Below are positions 20,194 through 29,784 of a stretch of 64,000 nucleotides of DNA, one piece after another. The position numbers and the translations under genes were made by a program. The DNA comes from a candidate division FCPU426 bacterium. Lineage in GTDB: Bacteria > Oederibacteriota > Muellerivitia > Muellerivitales > DAHXKG01. The notes under the pieces were generated by a model. That model was not told where the DNA came from. It worked only from the letters and a program-made list of their open reading frames with translations, and ran no database searches. The stretch spans positions 169,617 through 233,616 of the forward strand of contig DAHXKG010000004.1 of NCBI GenBank assembly GCA_027366525.1, in the 5' to 3' direction. Numbering within the stretch: position 1 is the first letter of the stretch; every line of letters begins with the position of its first letter.

Positions 20194-21012
20194 ATGGGAT
20201 GGAGGCGGTGGTTACTCATAGTCGGCGTGATGGGATGGGCGGGAGTGGCCTGGGCCCTTGGACCTTCCACAGGCCGAAAGGATTATGACGCCCAAAATTA
20301 TACGGGAGCCGCAACCTATTATGCCCATCAAACTCAGAAATATCCGGATAATATGAATGATCAATATGCGCTAGGCAATTCACTCTATCAATTAGGCAAG
20401 TGGGATCAAGCTCAACAGGCTTTTCAACAAGTCCTGAAAATAGATCCCCAGCTAGAGGCCGGGTGGTATAATTTGGGTAATGCGTTGTTTCAGGAACAAA
20501 ATTATCCTGCCGCCATTCAAGCGTATCAGAAAGCCTTGCAATTAAATCCGCATGACCAAGATGCTCGATATAATTTGTTATTAGCTCAAGCAATGGAGCG
20601 AAAGCATCCGACATGGAGTCCAACCCCAACCCCGACGCCGTCTCCTCAAGCCACGCCCACGGCTACGCCACCGTCAAAGTCTTCATCCCAATCCCGATCT
20701 TCTCGTTCGTCGAATCACCCTTCCGCTTCATCTCAACAAAGTCACCAGACAACCGTACAGTCAGAAAGACAACTTCAAGCACGTCAAGAATTAGGGATGA
20801 GTCAACAACAAATTCAAGCCTTGTTTTCAAAAATGCGACGACATGAAGAACAAACGCAACAGGATTTTTCTTTGAACCCCAGTCAAGCAGCACGACGGAA
20901 TCAAAATAATCCGATGGCCATGTTTTCTCGGCAGCAACGGCAATTTATGAGAAAGTTTTTTGGATGGTTTCCACAAGGGGCCTCGCAACATCATCAGACG
21001 TATGATTGGTAG
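20194..21012 (+). CDS. batC: BatC-like TPR protein
   Basis: I chose the ATG at 20194 because AGAAGGG lies six bases upstream; 20176 is possible, and the longest frame (20116) overlaps batB. The 272-residue protein has a signal peptide (WLLIVGVMGWAGVAWA), two to three TPR units (PDNMNDQYALGNSLYQLGK, then AGWYNLGNALFQEQNY, then AAIQAYQKALQLNP), a Pro/Ser/Thr linker and a Gln-rich C-terminus. TPRs at this operon position mediate protein contacts in the Bat complex. Confidence 0.82.
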   Translation: MGWRRWLLIVGVMGWAGVAWALGPSTGRKDYDAQNYTGAATYYAHQTQKYPDNMNDQYALGNSLYQLGKWDQAQQAFQQVLKIDPQLEAGWYNLGNALFQEQNYPAAIQAYQKALQLNPHDQDARYNLLLAQAMERKHPTWSPTPTPTPSPQATPTATPPSKSSSQSRSSRSSNHPSASSQQSHQTTVQSERQLQARQELGMSQQQIQALFSKMRRHEEQTQQDFSLNPSQAARRNQNNPMAMFSRQQRQFMRKFFGWFPQGASQHHQTYDW

Positions 21013-21087
21013 TTTGAAGCGACGAGGCGTGGATTCATTGTAATTGAGTAAGTAGTCATTATTGAAGAAAGGACTTATAAATTTGGT

Positions 21088-22101
21088 ATGAAAAAATTTA
21101 TTATAAATTTTAAGCAAGTTGTGTTTGGGGGCATGATACTGGGTGTGATTATGTGGGGCAATGTACAAGCTGCTCGCCTGAAGTCGGGACTTCGATTATT
21201 GGTGAGTCGTCCAGAATTGGAAGTCGGACAAACCCTCACCGTAACGCTTGAATTTCGTCAAGTCGGGACGTCGTCTTCATCGGCTATTTCCCAACCCTCA
21301 ATTGCAACACCGAAAGATTTTGATGTTGAGTTTTCTTCTACCGCGACGCGCATCATGATGATTAATCAAAATTTAGAAGCGATTTCGACGACGCGAATGC
21401 AATGGAAAGCAATTCATCCGGGTACGGAAATTTTGGGGCCAGCCCTGATCATTTATCGAGGACCCCATGGTAAAAATCGAGAACTCAAATCCAATTTAGA
21501 GACGGTGGTTATTCATCCGGCACATCCCTTTTCATTATTTGGATGGGTTCATAAAAAAACACCTCCCAAGACCATCGCCAAACCAATGGCCATGCCCTCG
21601 ACCCAATCTGGGCCAGAAAGCTTAAAAACGATCAAACCGCTTTTACCGCTTTCCGCGTTTTGGATTCAATTGATTTTTTGGTTTCTGGTGGTGTTGGTCA
21701 TTATCGGATTCGTAGCACGACTGTGGAAGAAAAAACATCCGCAGTCGATATCACCTTCAGCCATTCAACAATTGGTCGATCGTTTTTCGAAATTGAAAAA
21801 ATCCAATCTGGAGGATCCAGCCTTTTGTTTGGAAATTGCTAGTTTAATCCGAGCTTTGGTTCAAATGAAATACACTTTTTCAACGATGGATCTTACCACA
21901 CGTGAAATTCAAGTGGCATTATCCGCTCGGAATGTTTCGAAGGTGGAAATTCAACGTATTGAAAAATGTTTGAAAATATGTGACCGAGTTTTGTATGCGG
22001 AAGGAACCTTGGTGACGAAAGACAAGCAAGGGCTGTTCGATGCAGTGGAAGCGCTATTAGGAGAGATGTCATCTGGAAATTCCAGAATTAAACTTGATTA
22101 A
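21088..22101 (+). CDS. batD: BatD-like membrane protein
   Basis: 337 residues with a signal peptide (VVFGGMILGVIMWGNVQA). The periplasmic beta-rich region has the BatD start pattern RPELEVGQTLTVTLEF. One membrane helix (FWIQLIFWFLVVLVIIGFVA, near residue 195) precedes a helical C-terminal cytoplasmic domain. It is shorter than typical BatD, with fewer beta domains. It lies directly before moxR. Confidence 0.78.
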   Translation: MKKFIINFKQVVFGGMILGVIMWGNVQAARLKSGLRLLVSRPELEVGQTLTVTLEFRQVGTSSSSAISQPSIATPKDFDVEFSSTATRIMMINQNLEAISTTRMQWKAIHPGTEILGPALIIYRGPHGKNRELKSNLETVVIHPAHPFSLFGWVHKKTPPKTIAKPMAMPSTQSGPESLKTIKPLLPLSAFWIQLIFWFLVVLVIIGFVARLWKKKHPQSISPSAIQQLVDRFSKLKKSNLEDPAFCLEIASLIRALVQMKYTFSTMDLTTREIQVALSARNVSKVEIQRIEKCLKICDRVLYAEGTLVTKDKQGLFDAVEALLGEMSSGNSRIKLD

Positions 22102-22113
22102 AGGAGTATAGGT

Positions 22114-23103
22114 ATGCCGAGTCCAATTGAAGAACTGACCCCAGAGGGAAGTCGAATAAGCGTATTATTTCAAAAAGCCCGTGAAGAAGTTCAGCAAGTC
22201 ATTGTCGGTCAAGAGCAGCTCTTAAATAGGCTATTGGTTGGATTATTGGCTCGAGGCCATCTTCTATTGGAAGGTTTACCGGGATTAGCGAAAACCTTGA
22301 TGATTAAAACACTTTCAGAAGTTCTGAGTGTTTCATTTAGTCGCATTCAATTTACGCCCGATTTATTGCCCGCAGATCTTGTGGGTACGCGTATCTATAT
22401 GCCGGCGAAAGGCGACTTTAAAACGCAAAAGGGTCCTATATTTTCGAATTTGGTTTTGGCGGATGAGATCAATCGTGCTCCCGCTAAAGTTCAATCCGCA
22501 TTACTCGAAGCCATGCAGGAACATCAAGTCACGATTGGGCCGGACACATTTCCATTGGAGGAACCGTTTTTTGTTATGGCCACTCAGAACCCTATTGAGC
22601 ATGAGGGTACGTATTCGCTACCGGAAGCGCAAGTCGATCGATTTTTAATGAAGTTGATTGTCCGCTATCCGAGCTTGGAAGAAGAACAGGAAATTATTTC
22701 CAGAATGACTTCGGGTCCGAGCAAAAAAGTTTCTGAAGTTTTAAGTGCTGCAGTTATTTTGAAAGCCCAAAAAATGGTTGATAATATTTACGTAAGTGAT
22801 ACACTTAAAAAATATATCGTTCAACTTGTTGATGCGACGCGTCATCCAGAACAATATCAACTTCCTGCGTTAAAACCAATGATTCAATATGGCGCTAGTC
22901 CTAGGGCTTCACTATCACTGGCCATGTGCTCAAAAGCCTTGGCATTTCTGGATGGTCGTGGATTTGCAACACCGGATGATGTAAAAGAGATACTACCCAA
23001 TGTTTTTCAGCATCGAATTATTTTAAGTTACGAGGCCGAAGCCCAATTGGTTCATCCAGTCGAATTGATTCATCAAATTTTAAATAAGGTACCAGTCCCT
23101 TGA
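22114..23103 (+). CDS. moxR: MoxR-type AAA+ ATPase
   Basis: The 329-residue AAA+ ATPase has Walker A GLPGLAKT near residue 48, Walker B VLADEINRAPAKVQSALLEAM, sensor ATQNPIEHEGTY and the EAQVDRF arginine region. MoxR proteins act as chaperones for VWA/DUF58 partners encoded alongside. Here the gene is last in the Bat cluster rather than first, which is unusual but keeps the same partners. Its stop overlaps the TTG start of the lipoprotein gene. Confidence 0.93.
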   Translation: MPSPIEELTPEGSRISVLFQKAREEVQQVIVGQEQLLNRLLVGLLARGHLLLEGLPGLAKTLMIKTLSEVLSVSFSRIQFTPDLLPADLVGTRIYMPAKGDFKTQKGPIFSNLVLADEINRAPAKVQSALLEAMQEHQVTIGPDTFPLEEPFFVMATQNPIEHEGTYSLPEAQVDRFLMKLIVRYPSLEEEQEIISRMTSGPSKKVSEVLSAAVILKAQKMVDNIYVSDTLKKYIVQLVDATRHPEQYQLPALKPMIQYGASPRASLSLAMCSKALAFLDGRGFATPDDVKEILPNVFQHRIILSYEAEAQLVHPVELIHQILNKVPVP

Positions 23104-24146
23104 AATTGAAAGATCATTATTTTAAAAAACGTTGTACCATTTTTCAACGCGTCTGGTTTTGGGTTGTGATCAGTGGGGTTCTAGGGATGCTCGGTGGGTT
23201 GCAAGGATGCATGCATCATCCATTGACAGTTCAACAGCCGACATTACCGCTGCCACCCATTGAAAATACGGGCACCTATCATCATCAATTTATTGACACC
23301 CAATATGGATTTGGCATTCCACTTCCCCCCTATTGGGAAAGTTGGAAGCCCTTTTACTTGAATTTAAGTGAAGTAGGGTATTTTACGGATCCTGCCCGAC
23401 AAATTAGTGTTCAAGTCTTAGTGGAACAGACGGATGCATCAGAACCTTTCTCTGCGGCGGAATTCATAAAGGATCAGAAAACCTCTTTTCATGGAACCGA
23501 ATTGCAATGGGAAGTTACTCCCACAACTCAAACCCTGGTTACGAGTAATCCCAAACGAGCGTGGACGATTATCGCATTCCAAATCGAAGATTATGCGGAA
23601 CAAACGTGGGAACGACGCTATTATGTTTTGAAATGGGGCAATATTCTTTTAGTGGTTCAAGCCCAAATGAAGAAAAGCTTGTATATCCAACCCGAAGGTC
23701 AAAAAATTATTCAGGCATTAACCCAGAGTTTAAGTCAGATTACCTGGTATCTTCCCATTGGTTCTCGTGGTATTCCTCGTTCGTGTTATGAATTAGATAA
23801 AATTAAACATCAGTTGATGGAAGGCATGAAAAGTTTTTCCGACCGGGATGTTCAGATTTATTTTTCACCCATTTCCATGGATGCCGCAAAATGGCGGGAT
23901 TGGTATCGCCAATTTATCGGATCCGATTCAGCGCACAATGCTCAAATCCGTGTTAAATTTTTTGGATTGGTCATTAATCATCAGGAAGCCTCCATGGCTT
24001 TTTTAATCACTAAGAAAGGGCTTCGCAGTTTTCCAAAATCACATCCAGTGTATCTGATTAAATTTAGATTTTCTAAGAAATCAGGTCACTGGCAAATTAT
24101 GTATTTTTCAGTTTCCGTGCAAAAAACAAGTGCGATTCAATTTTAA
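23100..24146 (+). CDS. Predicted lipoprotein, function unknown
   Basis: 348 residues from a TTG overlapping the moxR stop (TTGA). A signal sequence (VWFWVVISGVLGMLGGLQGC) ends in a lipobox with the lipidated Cys near residue 37. The mature part begins with proline-rich sequence, then a mixed alpha/beta domain (IDTQYGFGIPLPPYWESW) like PsbP/DcrB-type lipoproteins. The C-terminal half resembles an NTF2-like fold (FSDRDVQIYFSPISMDA), but that is a guess. Confidence 0.65.
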   Translation: MKLKDHYFKKRCTIFQRVWFWVVISGVLGMLGGLQGCMHHPLTVQQPTLPLPPIENTGTYHHQFIDTQYGFGIPLPPYWESWKPFYLNLSEVGYFTDPARQISVQVLVEQTDASEPFSAAEFIKDQKTSFHGTELQWEVTPTTQTLVTSNPKRAWTIIAFQIEDYAEQTWERRYYVLKWGNILLVVQAQMKKSLYIQPEGQKIIQALTQSLSQITWYLPIGSRGIPRSCYELDKIKHQLMEGMKSFSDRDVQIYFSPISMDAAKWRDWYRQFIGSDSAHNAQIRVKFFGLVINHQEASMAFLITKKGLRSFPKSHPVYLIKFRFSKKSGHWQIMYFSVSVQKTSAIQF

Positions 24147-24156
24147 GGATGAAATT

Positions 24157-25032
24157 ATGAAAAGCATGACGGGATTTGGACGCGGCATTGGTGAATGGAA
24201 AAACACCTCGATTATTGTAGAAATCAAATCCTTGAATCATAAGTTTTTGGATCTGAATGTCAAAATGCCCACGTCGTTTCAAATATTGGAAATGGAAGTG
24301 CGAAAACAGATTATGGGCAGTTTGTCACGAGGAAAGGTTGAGGTTCTTATCAAAGAGCAGACCTTGATTCGATCTAAAAGTGTTCAATTAAATGAAGCCC
24401 TGCTGGAAGAATATTTACAACTGCTTCGGCAAGTTGGGAAAAAATTAAATTATGAAGACGTCCATATTTCAATGAAAGATATTTTATCCATCAATCATAT
24501 TTGGGAAATTATTGAAAAAGAACGTCCTTTGGAAGACATCCGCAAATCAACCCTGCTGGCCTTGGATCAGGCGATTGTTGCGTTGGACACAATGCGAGAA
24601 AACGAAGGCAACCATCTTGCGGGTGATTTAATGTCAAAAACCCAAATTCTTTTAAAAATGCTTGAGAAATTAAAAGTGCAGTCTCAAACGAGTATGCATG
24701 AAAAGTTGAAGGTATTTAAAGAAAAAATGAATCTTTGGATACCCGAGTCGCTGGCGGATCATTCTCGATTAGCAACGGAAGAAGCCGTTCTATTGCAACG
24801 GTTGGATGTGGACGAAGAATGTGTGCGATTAAAAAGTCATTTAACATTTTTTGGTGAATCGCTTCAGCGCTCCGGAGTGATTGGACGCCATTTGGATTTT
24901 TTAATTCAGGAAATGAATCGGGAAATTAATACAATTGGTTCTAAGTCATTTGATGCCGCGATCGCTCAATTAGTGATTCAATTTAAGGAAATATTAGAGC
25001 AATTGCGAGAGCAAGTTCAAAATTTGGAGTGA
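24157..25032 (+). CDS. yicC: YicC-family protein (endoribonuclease-like)
   Basis: The ATG at 24157 gives the family's hallmark N-terminus MKSMTGFGRG; an in-frame ATG 27 bases earlier is rejected for that reason. The 291-residue protein has the conserved EIKSLNHKFLDLNVKMP and the C-terminal RHLDFLIQEMNREINTIGSK. YicC-type proteins have been reported as RNA-cleaving enzymes. The YicC-Gmk-RpoZ-CoaBC order seen here is widely conserved. Confidence 0.93.
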   Translation: MKSMTGFGRGIGEWKNTSIIVEIKSLNHKFLDLNVKMPTSFQILEMEVRKQIMGSLSRGKVEVLIKEQTLIRSKSVQLNEALLEEYLQLLRQVGKKLNYEDVHISMKDILSINHIWEIIEKERPLEDIRKSTLLALDQAIVALDTMRENEGNHLAGDLMSKTQILLKMLEKLKVQSQTSMHEKLKVFKEKMNLWIPESLADHSRLATEEAVLLQRLDVDEECVRLKSHLTFFGESLQRSGVIGRHLDFLIQEMNREINTIGSKSFDAAIAQLVIQFKEILEQLREQVQNLE

Positions 25033-25036
25033 TGGC

Positions 25037-25660
25037 GTGTCTCGAATAGTCTCCCCAGGTCAATTAATTGTTTTATCGGCTCCTTCGGGAGGAGGCAAAA
25101 CCACCATTGCCCATGCGCTGCTTAAACAAGATCGAAATATTGTGCGCTCTATTTCTTGTACGACGCGTCTTCCACGTCCCGGAGAAAAGAACCAAAAGGA
25201 TTATTGGTTTTTAAAACCAAACCAATTTTTAACCATGCAACGCCACGGCGCATTTCTGGAATATGCCAAGGTTCATTCTCATTGGTATGGAACTCCGCGC
25301 CCGTGGGTGCATCGCCAGATCCAGCGCGGCAAAGATGTTTTGATGGTGATTGATGTTCAAGGCGGGCTGGCGATTAAAAAAATAGAACCGCAATCATTGC
25401 TGATTTTTTTAAAACCACCCACATTTTCGATTTTGAAACAGCGCTTGATTGACCGTTGCAGTGACTCACCGCGAGCAATCCAACAACGCCTTCACGATGC
25501 GCGAAAAGAATTGCGCCAAGCACGGTTTTATGATGTGGTGATCGTGAATGATGATCTTTCGCAAGCGATTCGGGAAGTATTAGACACCATCCATCAATTT
25601 CGAAACGCCGCTGCTCATTCAAAACCTTCATTAACCGTGGGGAAACTCAATTTCCAATAG
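25037..25660 (+). CDS. gmk: Guanylate kinase
   Basis: It phosphorylates GMP to GDP. The 207-residue protein starts at a GTG and has the P-loop APSGGGKTT, the GMP-binding SISCTTRLPRPGE, and a lid region with RQRLHDARKELRQA. GGKTT replaces the commoner GKST but the lysine is kept. It lies four bases after yicC and is part of the conserved yicC-gmk-rpoZ-coaBC neighbourhood. Confidence 0.93.
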   Translation: MSRIVSPGQLIVLSAPSGGGKTTIAHALLKQDRNIVRSISCTTRLPRPGEKNQKDYWFLKPNQFLTMQRHGAFLEYAKVHSHWYGTPRPWVHRQIQRGKDVLMVIDVQGGLAIKKIEPQSLLIFLKPPTFSILKQRLIDRCSDSPRAIQQRLHDARKELRQARFYDVVIVNDDLSQAIREVLDTIHQFRNAAAHSKPSLTVGKLNFQ

Positions 25661-25669
25661 GATTTTAAA

Positions 25670-26236
25670 ATGGCCGATCAGGAAGGTATTCGAATTCGTC
25701 TAGGAACCGCACGCGATATTCCACGATTGGCGGAAGTCGCTGTTCAAAGTTGGCGCACGACGTATCAAGATTGGGCTCCCACAAGTTTAGTAAACGCCAT
25801 GACTGTTTCCGTGGCGAGTGCTATGTTTGCCCAATGCTTGGATTCTCAAACGCATTCCTATTTTCTCTATGTGGCGGAAAAAACAGGTAATGAGATTATC
25901 GGATTTGTAGATGGGGGCAAGGATCGTAATCATTTGGATCAAAATCAGGGCGAGTTGTATTCGATTTATATTTTAAAAGAACATCAAAACCAGAGGATAG
26001 GAACTTTGCTTTTTAATGCAGCACTGAGTCGATGTCAACAACTCCGGATGGATTCTATGGTAGTTTGGATTTTTTCTGAGAATCCGTATAAAAAATTTTA
26101 TGAAAAAATGGGTGGACAGATTCAGGAAAATCACAAAAAAATCCAATTTGGAAAATATGAGCTTGAAGTTACCGCTTATTATTGGTATTGGAAACCCTCG
26201 ACTTTCCATTTTAAGCCAGTTTCGATATCTTCTTGA
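25670..26236 (+). CDS. GNAT-family acetyltransferase
   Basis: 188 residues with the GNAT pattern: N-terminal IRLGTARDIPRLAEVAVQSWR, acetyl-CoA motif A (LYSIYILKEHQNQRIGTLLFNAAL) with the Q-x-x-G-I-G turn, and the C-terminal NPYKKFYEKMGG. Substrate unknown; small-molecule or protein amine acetylation is the family range. It is inserted between gmk and rpoZ and probably co-transcribed with gmk. Confidence 0.85.
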   Translation: MADQEGIRIRLGTARDIPRLAEVAVQSWRTTYQDWAPTSLVNAMTVSVASAMFAQCLDSQTHSYFLYVAEKTGNEIIGFVDGGKDRNHLDQNQGELYSIYILKEHQNQRIGTLLFNAALSRCQQLRMDSMVVWIFSENPYKKFYEKMGGQIQENHKKIQFGKYELEVTAYYWYWKPSTFHFKPVSISS

Positions 26237-26539
26237 AATACAGTGGAATTACGCCTGCTGAATCCATAAGTATCAAAAGACGACGGGTTCAACGCAGGTT
26301 TCACGCGGACGACGCTGACCGGTCGTGAAAATGTTTTAAAATCATTTGAAACCGATGTGGTTCTGGCTTGAAGGAATCATAAAAACTATTTGAAAATTGA
26401 GACAAGTTTGTTTAAGATTTAACAATCTTTTTAATATATAATGCAGTAGCAACTCGATTGAATGGATCCGGCCAATTAAGTGACGTCCGGATTTTGATCA
26501 TCAAACAGAATTTACATCACGCAAGCATAAAGGACAGCT
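26237..26539. other. Intergenic upstream of rpoZ
   Basis: About 300 bases without a gene. A TATAAT at 26437-26442 could be the -10 box for rpoZ, but I see no good -35 at the right distance. A GC-rich patch at about 26275-26330 has no recognisable function. Confidence 0.35.
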
Positions 26540-26755
26540 ATGAAGTCAAACAAATTTCTATTAACCGATCCCATGGAAAACAAGTATTTAGCCGTACTCG
26601 CTACGGCACAACGTGCTCGACAGCTTTTGAATCGGGCCGATCGGCGTGGAATGCAAGTGGATACTGAAAAAGTCATTGGTCAATGTTTAGAGGAGTTAGG
26701 CACTGGAAAACTTAAATACAAGGTTCCCGTTATCGAGGAGCCTAAAAACGATTAA
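26540..26755 (+). CDS. rpoZ: RNA polymerase omega subunit
   Basis: The 71-residue protein matches the omega fold: NKYLAVLATAQRARQL is the conserved helix, followed by a family-variable middle (LNRADRRGMQVDTEKVIGQC). It is shorter than E. coli RpoZ, as in many phyla. Its place before coaBC and after gmk is the standard context, which supports the call despite the small size. Confidence 0.85.
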   Translation: MKSNKFLLTDPMENKYLAVLATAQRARQLLNRADRRGMQVDTEKVIGQCLEELGTGKLKYKVPVIEEPKND

Positions 26756-26835
26756 GTCCAATCAAGCCTTGGCGACATAGGCCCTTCTCTGGAAAATTTT
26801 ATATCCAGAATGATGAATTCAAGGCAGGGGTAGAG

Positions 26836-28098
26836 ATGACTCGTCCTAAAATCTTGATAGGCATGACCGGGAGTGTGGCAGTTTATAAAGTGGTTTCCTT
26901 GGTTCAAGCATTAAAAAAAATTGCAGATATACAGATTATCGAAACACATTCGGCGGCTCAATTAGCCAATCCTCAAAAGCTCAAAACTATCCTAAAGGTT
27001 CCCGTTCATACTGATTTATTTGAGAAGGTGCAACCACTGAGTTTAAACACGGCTTCGGGGACCCATCCACTGCTTTTTATTCCGCATATTGAATTTGCTC
27101 GCGAGGCTCAACTTGTCCTGATAGTTCCAGCCACCGCTAATTTTATGGCGAAGCTGGCTTGGGGATTGGCGGATGATCTTTTATCAACCGCCTGCTTATA
27201 TACGCGAGCACCCATTTGGGTGGCCCCATCCATGAATACCAATATGTGGATGAATCCGGCAGTTATTCAAAATCGCACCCTGCTTTTAAAACGCGGGGTT
27301 CATTTTTTAGGCCCTCAAAAAGGGCATTTAGCATGTGGAGATTGGGGGGACGGTCGATTAGAGGACCCGGTTCACATTGCTGAACAGGCCCGGAATTTTT
27401 TAGAATCAAAACAAAGATGGAAAAATATCTCAGTCCTGATTACAGCCGGGCCGACGCGCGAGCCCCTGGATCCGGTTCGATTTATAACGAATCGTTCAAG
27501 TGGAAAAATGGGATGGGCCTTGGCGGAGGCTGCTCAAAACAAGGGGGCTCAGGTTTGTCTCGTCTCCGGTCCAGTGGCGTTACCGCCCCTGCCGAATGTT
27601 AAAATTATATCGGTTGAGACAGCGCGAGCTATGCATCAAGCCGTGTTCAAATATCAAAAAAAATCCGATCTCATTATTTTATCGGCGGCAGTAGCGGATT
27701 ACCGCCCATCGTTTTATCATACCCAAAAGATGAAAAAAAATAAGTCATCGAAAACACTGAGTCTGACTCCAAATCCGGATATTCTTTCAGATGTTCTAAA
27801 ACGGAGATCCTCCCATCAATTGATTGTAGGTTTTTCCGCCGAAACACAGCAACTTCAAAAAAATGCTCGATTAAAATGGAACCATAAACCGTGTGATATG
27901 CTTATTGCTAATCAGGTGGGCTCCACGTCCCATCCGGGTTTTGATAGTGATGAAAATGAAGTATGGATTTTTTCAAAGCAGGCGCCTCAACCCGTTCATT
28001 TTTTGAAGCAATCTAAAACTCAATTAGCTATTGGTATTTTGGATTGGATTGAAAAAACGTATCGTCTTTCTGCATGGAAAAAAAAGGAAAGTTTATGA
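26836..28098 (+). CDS. coaBC: Bifunctional phosphopantothenoylcysteine decarboxylase/synthetase
   Basis: CoaBC makes 4'-phosphopantetheine in coenzyme A synthesis. The 420-residue protein has an N-terminal flavin decarboxylase ([10 protein letters not shown], catalytic-type His in [21 protein letters not shown], and [10 protein letters not shown] with the active-site Cys). The C-terminal synthetase has [25 protein letters not shown]. Both halves look intact. The stop overlaps the start of the protease gene (ATGA). Confidence 0.95.
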   Translation: MTRPKILIGMTGSVAVYKVVSLVQALKKIADIQIIETHSAAQLANPQKLKTILKVPVHTDLFEKVQPLSLNTASGTHPLLFIPHIEFAREAQLVLIVPATANFMAKLAWGLADDLLSTACLYTRAPIWVAPSMNTNMWMNPAVIQNRTLLLKRGVHFLGPQKGHLACGDWGDGRLEDPVHIAEQARNFLESKQRWKNISVLITAGPTREPLDPVRFITNRSSGKMGWALAEAAQNKGAQVCLVSGPVALPPLPNVKIISVETARAMHQAVFKYQKKSDLIILSAAVADYRPSFYHTQKMKKNKSSKTLSLTPNPDILSDVLKRRSSHQLIVGFSAETQQLQKNARLKWNHKPCDMLIANQVGSTSHPGFDSDENEVWIFSKQAPQPVHFLKQSKTQLAIGILDWIEKTYRLSAWKKKESL

Positions 28099-29762
28099 AG
28101 TGGCATTGGAAGCTTTGTGTTGCGTTGGGCATGATCACGTGGATCATCATGGGCATTGGCGCATTCGTTAACGCGTCAACCATGGGCTCGGCTAAAAACA
28201 AACCCGCGTATGTGCAAGGTGAAATTTTAGTTCGATTTAAACAGGGTACAAAGACGAATCAACTTTCCAGTTTGATTTCGCAGTTAGGGTCTGTAAAGGC
28301 GCATCATCCTCATCAGGGCTATCAAATTCAACTCCCCAGCAATCGTTCAGTGACACAAGTGATTCAATCGCTTTATCGCAATTCAAACATTCAATGGATT
28401 CAACCCAATTACTATTATTATGCACTCGGGAGTTGCACTCCCACGAATCCATTTTATGTTACCGGGGAATGCTCTGGAGAGCCTCCGGTGACATGGTTTT
28501 ATGATCAAATCCATGCCCCTCAAGGTTGGGCGGAATTTCTCACATGTCCTCCCAGCGGTAGTTCTCCAATTACGGTTGCCGTACTGGATACAGGAGTTGA
28601 TGAGGGTCATGAATGCTTTCAGGGAATTGGTGTTTCCTTTGTGACCGGGTATGATTTTATCAACAACCAACCTATCCCAGTGGGCGATTCCACAGATGAT
28701 GATAATGGTCATGGAACTTTTGTTACCAGTTTAATTGCTTCGGCGTGGAATACAGCGTATGGGTGTCCTGGTGTTGCGGGAACCGTTGTAATTATGCCCA
28801 TAAAGGTTCTTGATAGTACCGGCAGTGGTACGACGAGTTCTTTGGTTTCAGGGATTGATTATGCGATTCAAAATGGAGCTCAAATTTTAAATCTATCCTT
28901 GGGAGGCGCTTATTTTGGAACGGCCGAAGAGAATGCCATTAATACAGCGATTGCTGATAATATGATTGTGGTTGCTGCAGCTGGAAATAGTGGGGGATCC
29001 TTGGATTATCCGGCCGCTTATCCACCAGTTGTGGCCGTGGGAGCCACGGGTCCCAACGGACAAGTCGAGAGTTATTCAAACCAAGGCACTAACTTGAAGC
29101 TAGTGGCCCCTGGAGGCGATGCACTGGCAGGTTATCAACCTACCGCGGACATGTTTGGCGCCTTGGATTCGGCCGCAGTCACATCCGGCGATTATTCTCC
29201 AGCTCCCTGTGATTCTCAATTTGGTTCTGGATCAGGCACTTCTTTTGCCACGCCTTTGGTCTCTGCCGCTTTTGTACTCGTTTGGGATCTGCATCCGGGT
29301 TGGACGAATAACCAAGCTATCAATCAAGTTATTAATACAACAACACCTATTGGATCGGGTGGATGGAATCCACAGAGTGGTTATGGATTATTGAATTTGG
29401 GAGCTGCACTGGCGCCTTCTCCGACGCCGGATATTTATCAGTTTTTGAAAACATTTAATGATCCGAACCCGTTTTATCCGGATGCCATGGGATTTACACA
29501 TATTACCTTATTTATTAGTCATCCAGAATCGGTTCATTTAACCATTTATGATTCCGCTGGACAAATTGTTCTATCCCGAGAATATGGACCCGATCAACTA
29601 AACAATACGCCGAGTGAAAATCAGTATAAATCTTACTACATTGGGTGGGATGGGAAAAATGGAGCTGGGTTTCCCGTTGTCACCGGTGTTTATCCCTATC
29701 GCGTTCAAATTGGTTCACAAACTGGAATGAACAAGATTGTGGTGATCCGAGGAACGCCATAA
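28095..29762 (+). CDS. Secreted subtilisin-like serine protease (S8) with sorting-type C-terminus
   Basis: The ATG at 28095 (555 residues) overlaps the coaBC stop and has AAGGAAAG upstream. Order: signal peptide (ALGMITWIIMGIGAFVNA), propeptide (YVQGEILVRFKQGT to WIQPNYYY), and catalytic domain with Asp165 (VLDTGVD), His206 (NGHGTFV) and Ser383 (GSGTSFATP). A FlgD/T9SS-like C-terminal domain follows (FNDPNPFYPD, then GWDGKNGAG and VVTGVYPYRV). It is predicted to be an exported endopeptidase, probably surface-delivered together with the adjacent PorV-like protein. Confidence 0.92.
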   Translation: MKWHWKLCVALGMITWIIMGIGAFVNASTMGSAKNKPAYVQGEILVRFKQGTKTNQLSSLISQLGSVKAHHPHQGYQIQLPSNRSVTQVIQSLYRNSNIQWIQPNYYYYALGSCTPTNPFYVTGECSGEPPVTWFYDQIHAPQGWAEFLTCPPSGSSPITVAVLDTGVDEGHECFQGIGVSFVTGYDFINNQPIPVGDSTDDDNGHGTFVTSLIASAWNTAYGCPGVAGTVVIMPIKVLDSTGSGTTSSLVSGIDYAIQNGAQILNLSLGGAYFGTAEENAINTAIADNMIVVAAAGNSGGSLDYPAAYPPVVAVGATGPNGQVESYSNQGTNLKLVAPGGDALAGYQPTADMFGALDSAAVTSGDYSPAPCDSQFGSGSGTSFATPLVSAAFVLVWDLHPGWTNNQAINQVINTTTPIGSGGWNPQSGYGLLNLGAALAPSPTPDIYQFLKTFNDPNPFYPDAMGFTHITLFISHPESVHLTIYDSAGQIVLSREYGPDQLNNTPSENQYKSYYIGWDGKNGAGFPVVTGVYPYRVQIGSQTGMNKIVVIRGTP

Positions 29763-29784
29763 ACGGACATATTGGAGTTATACC

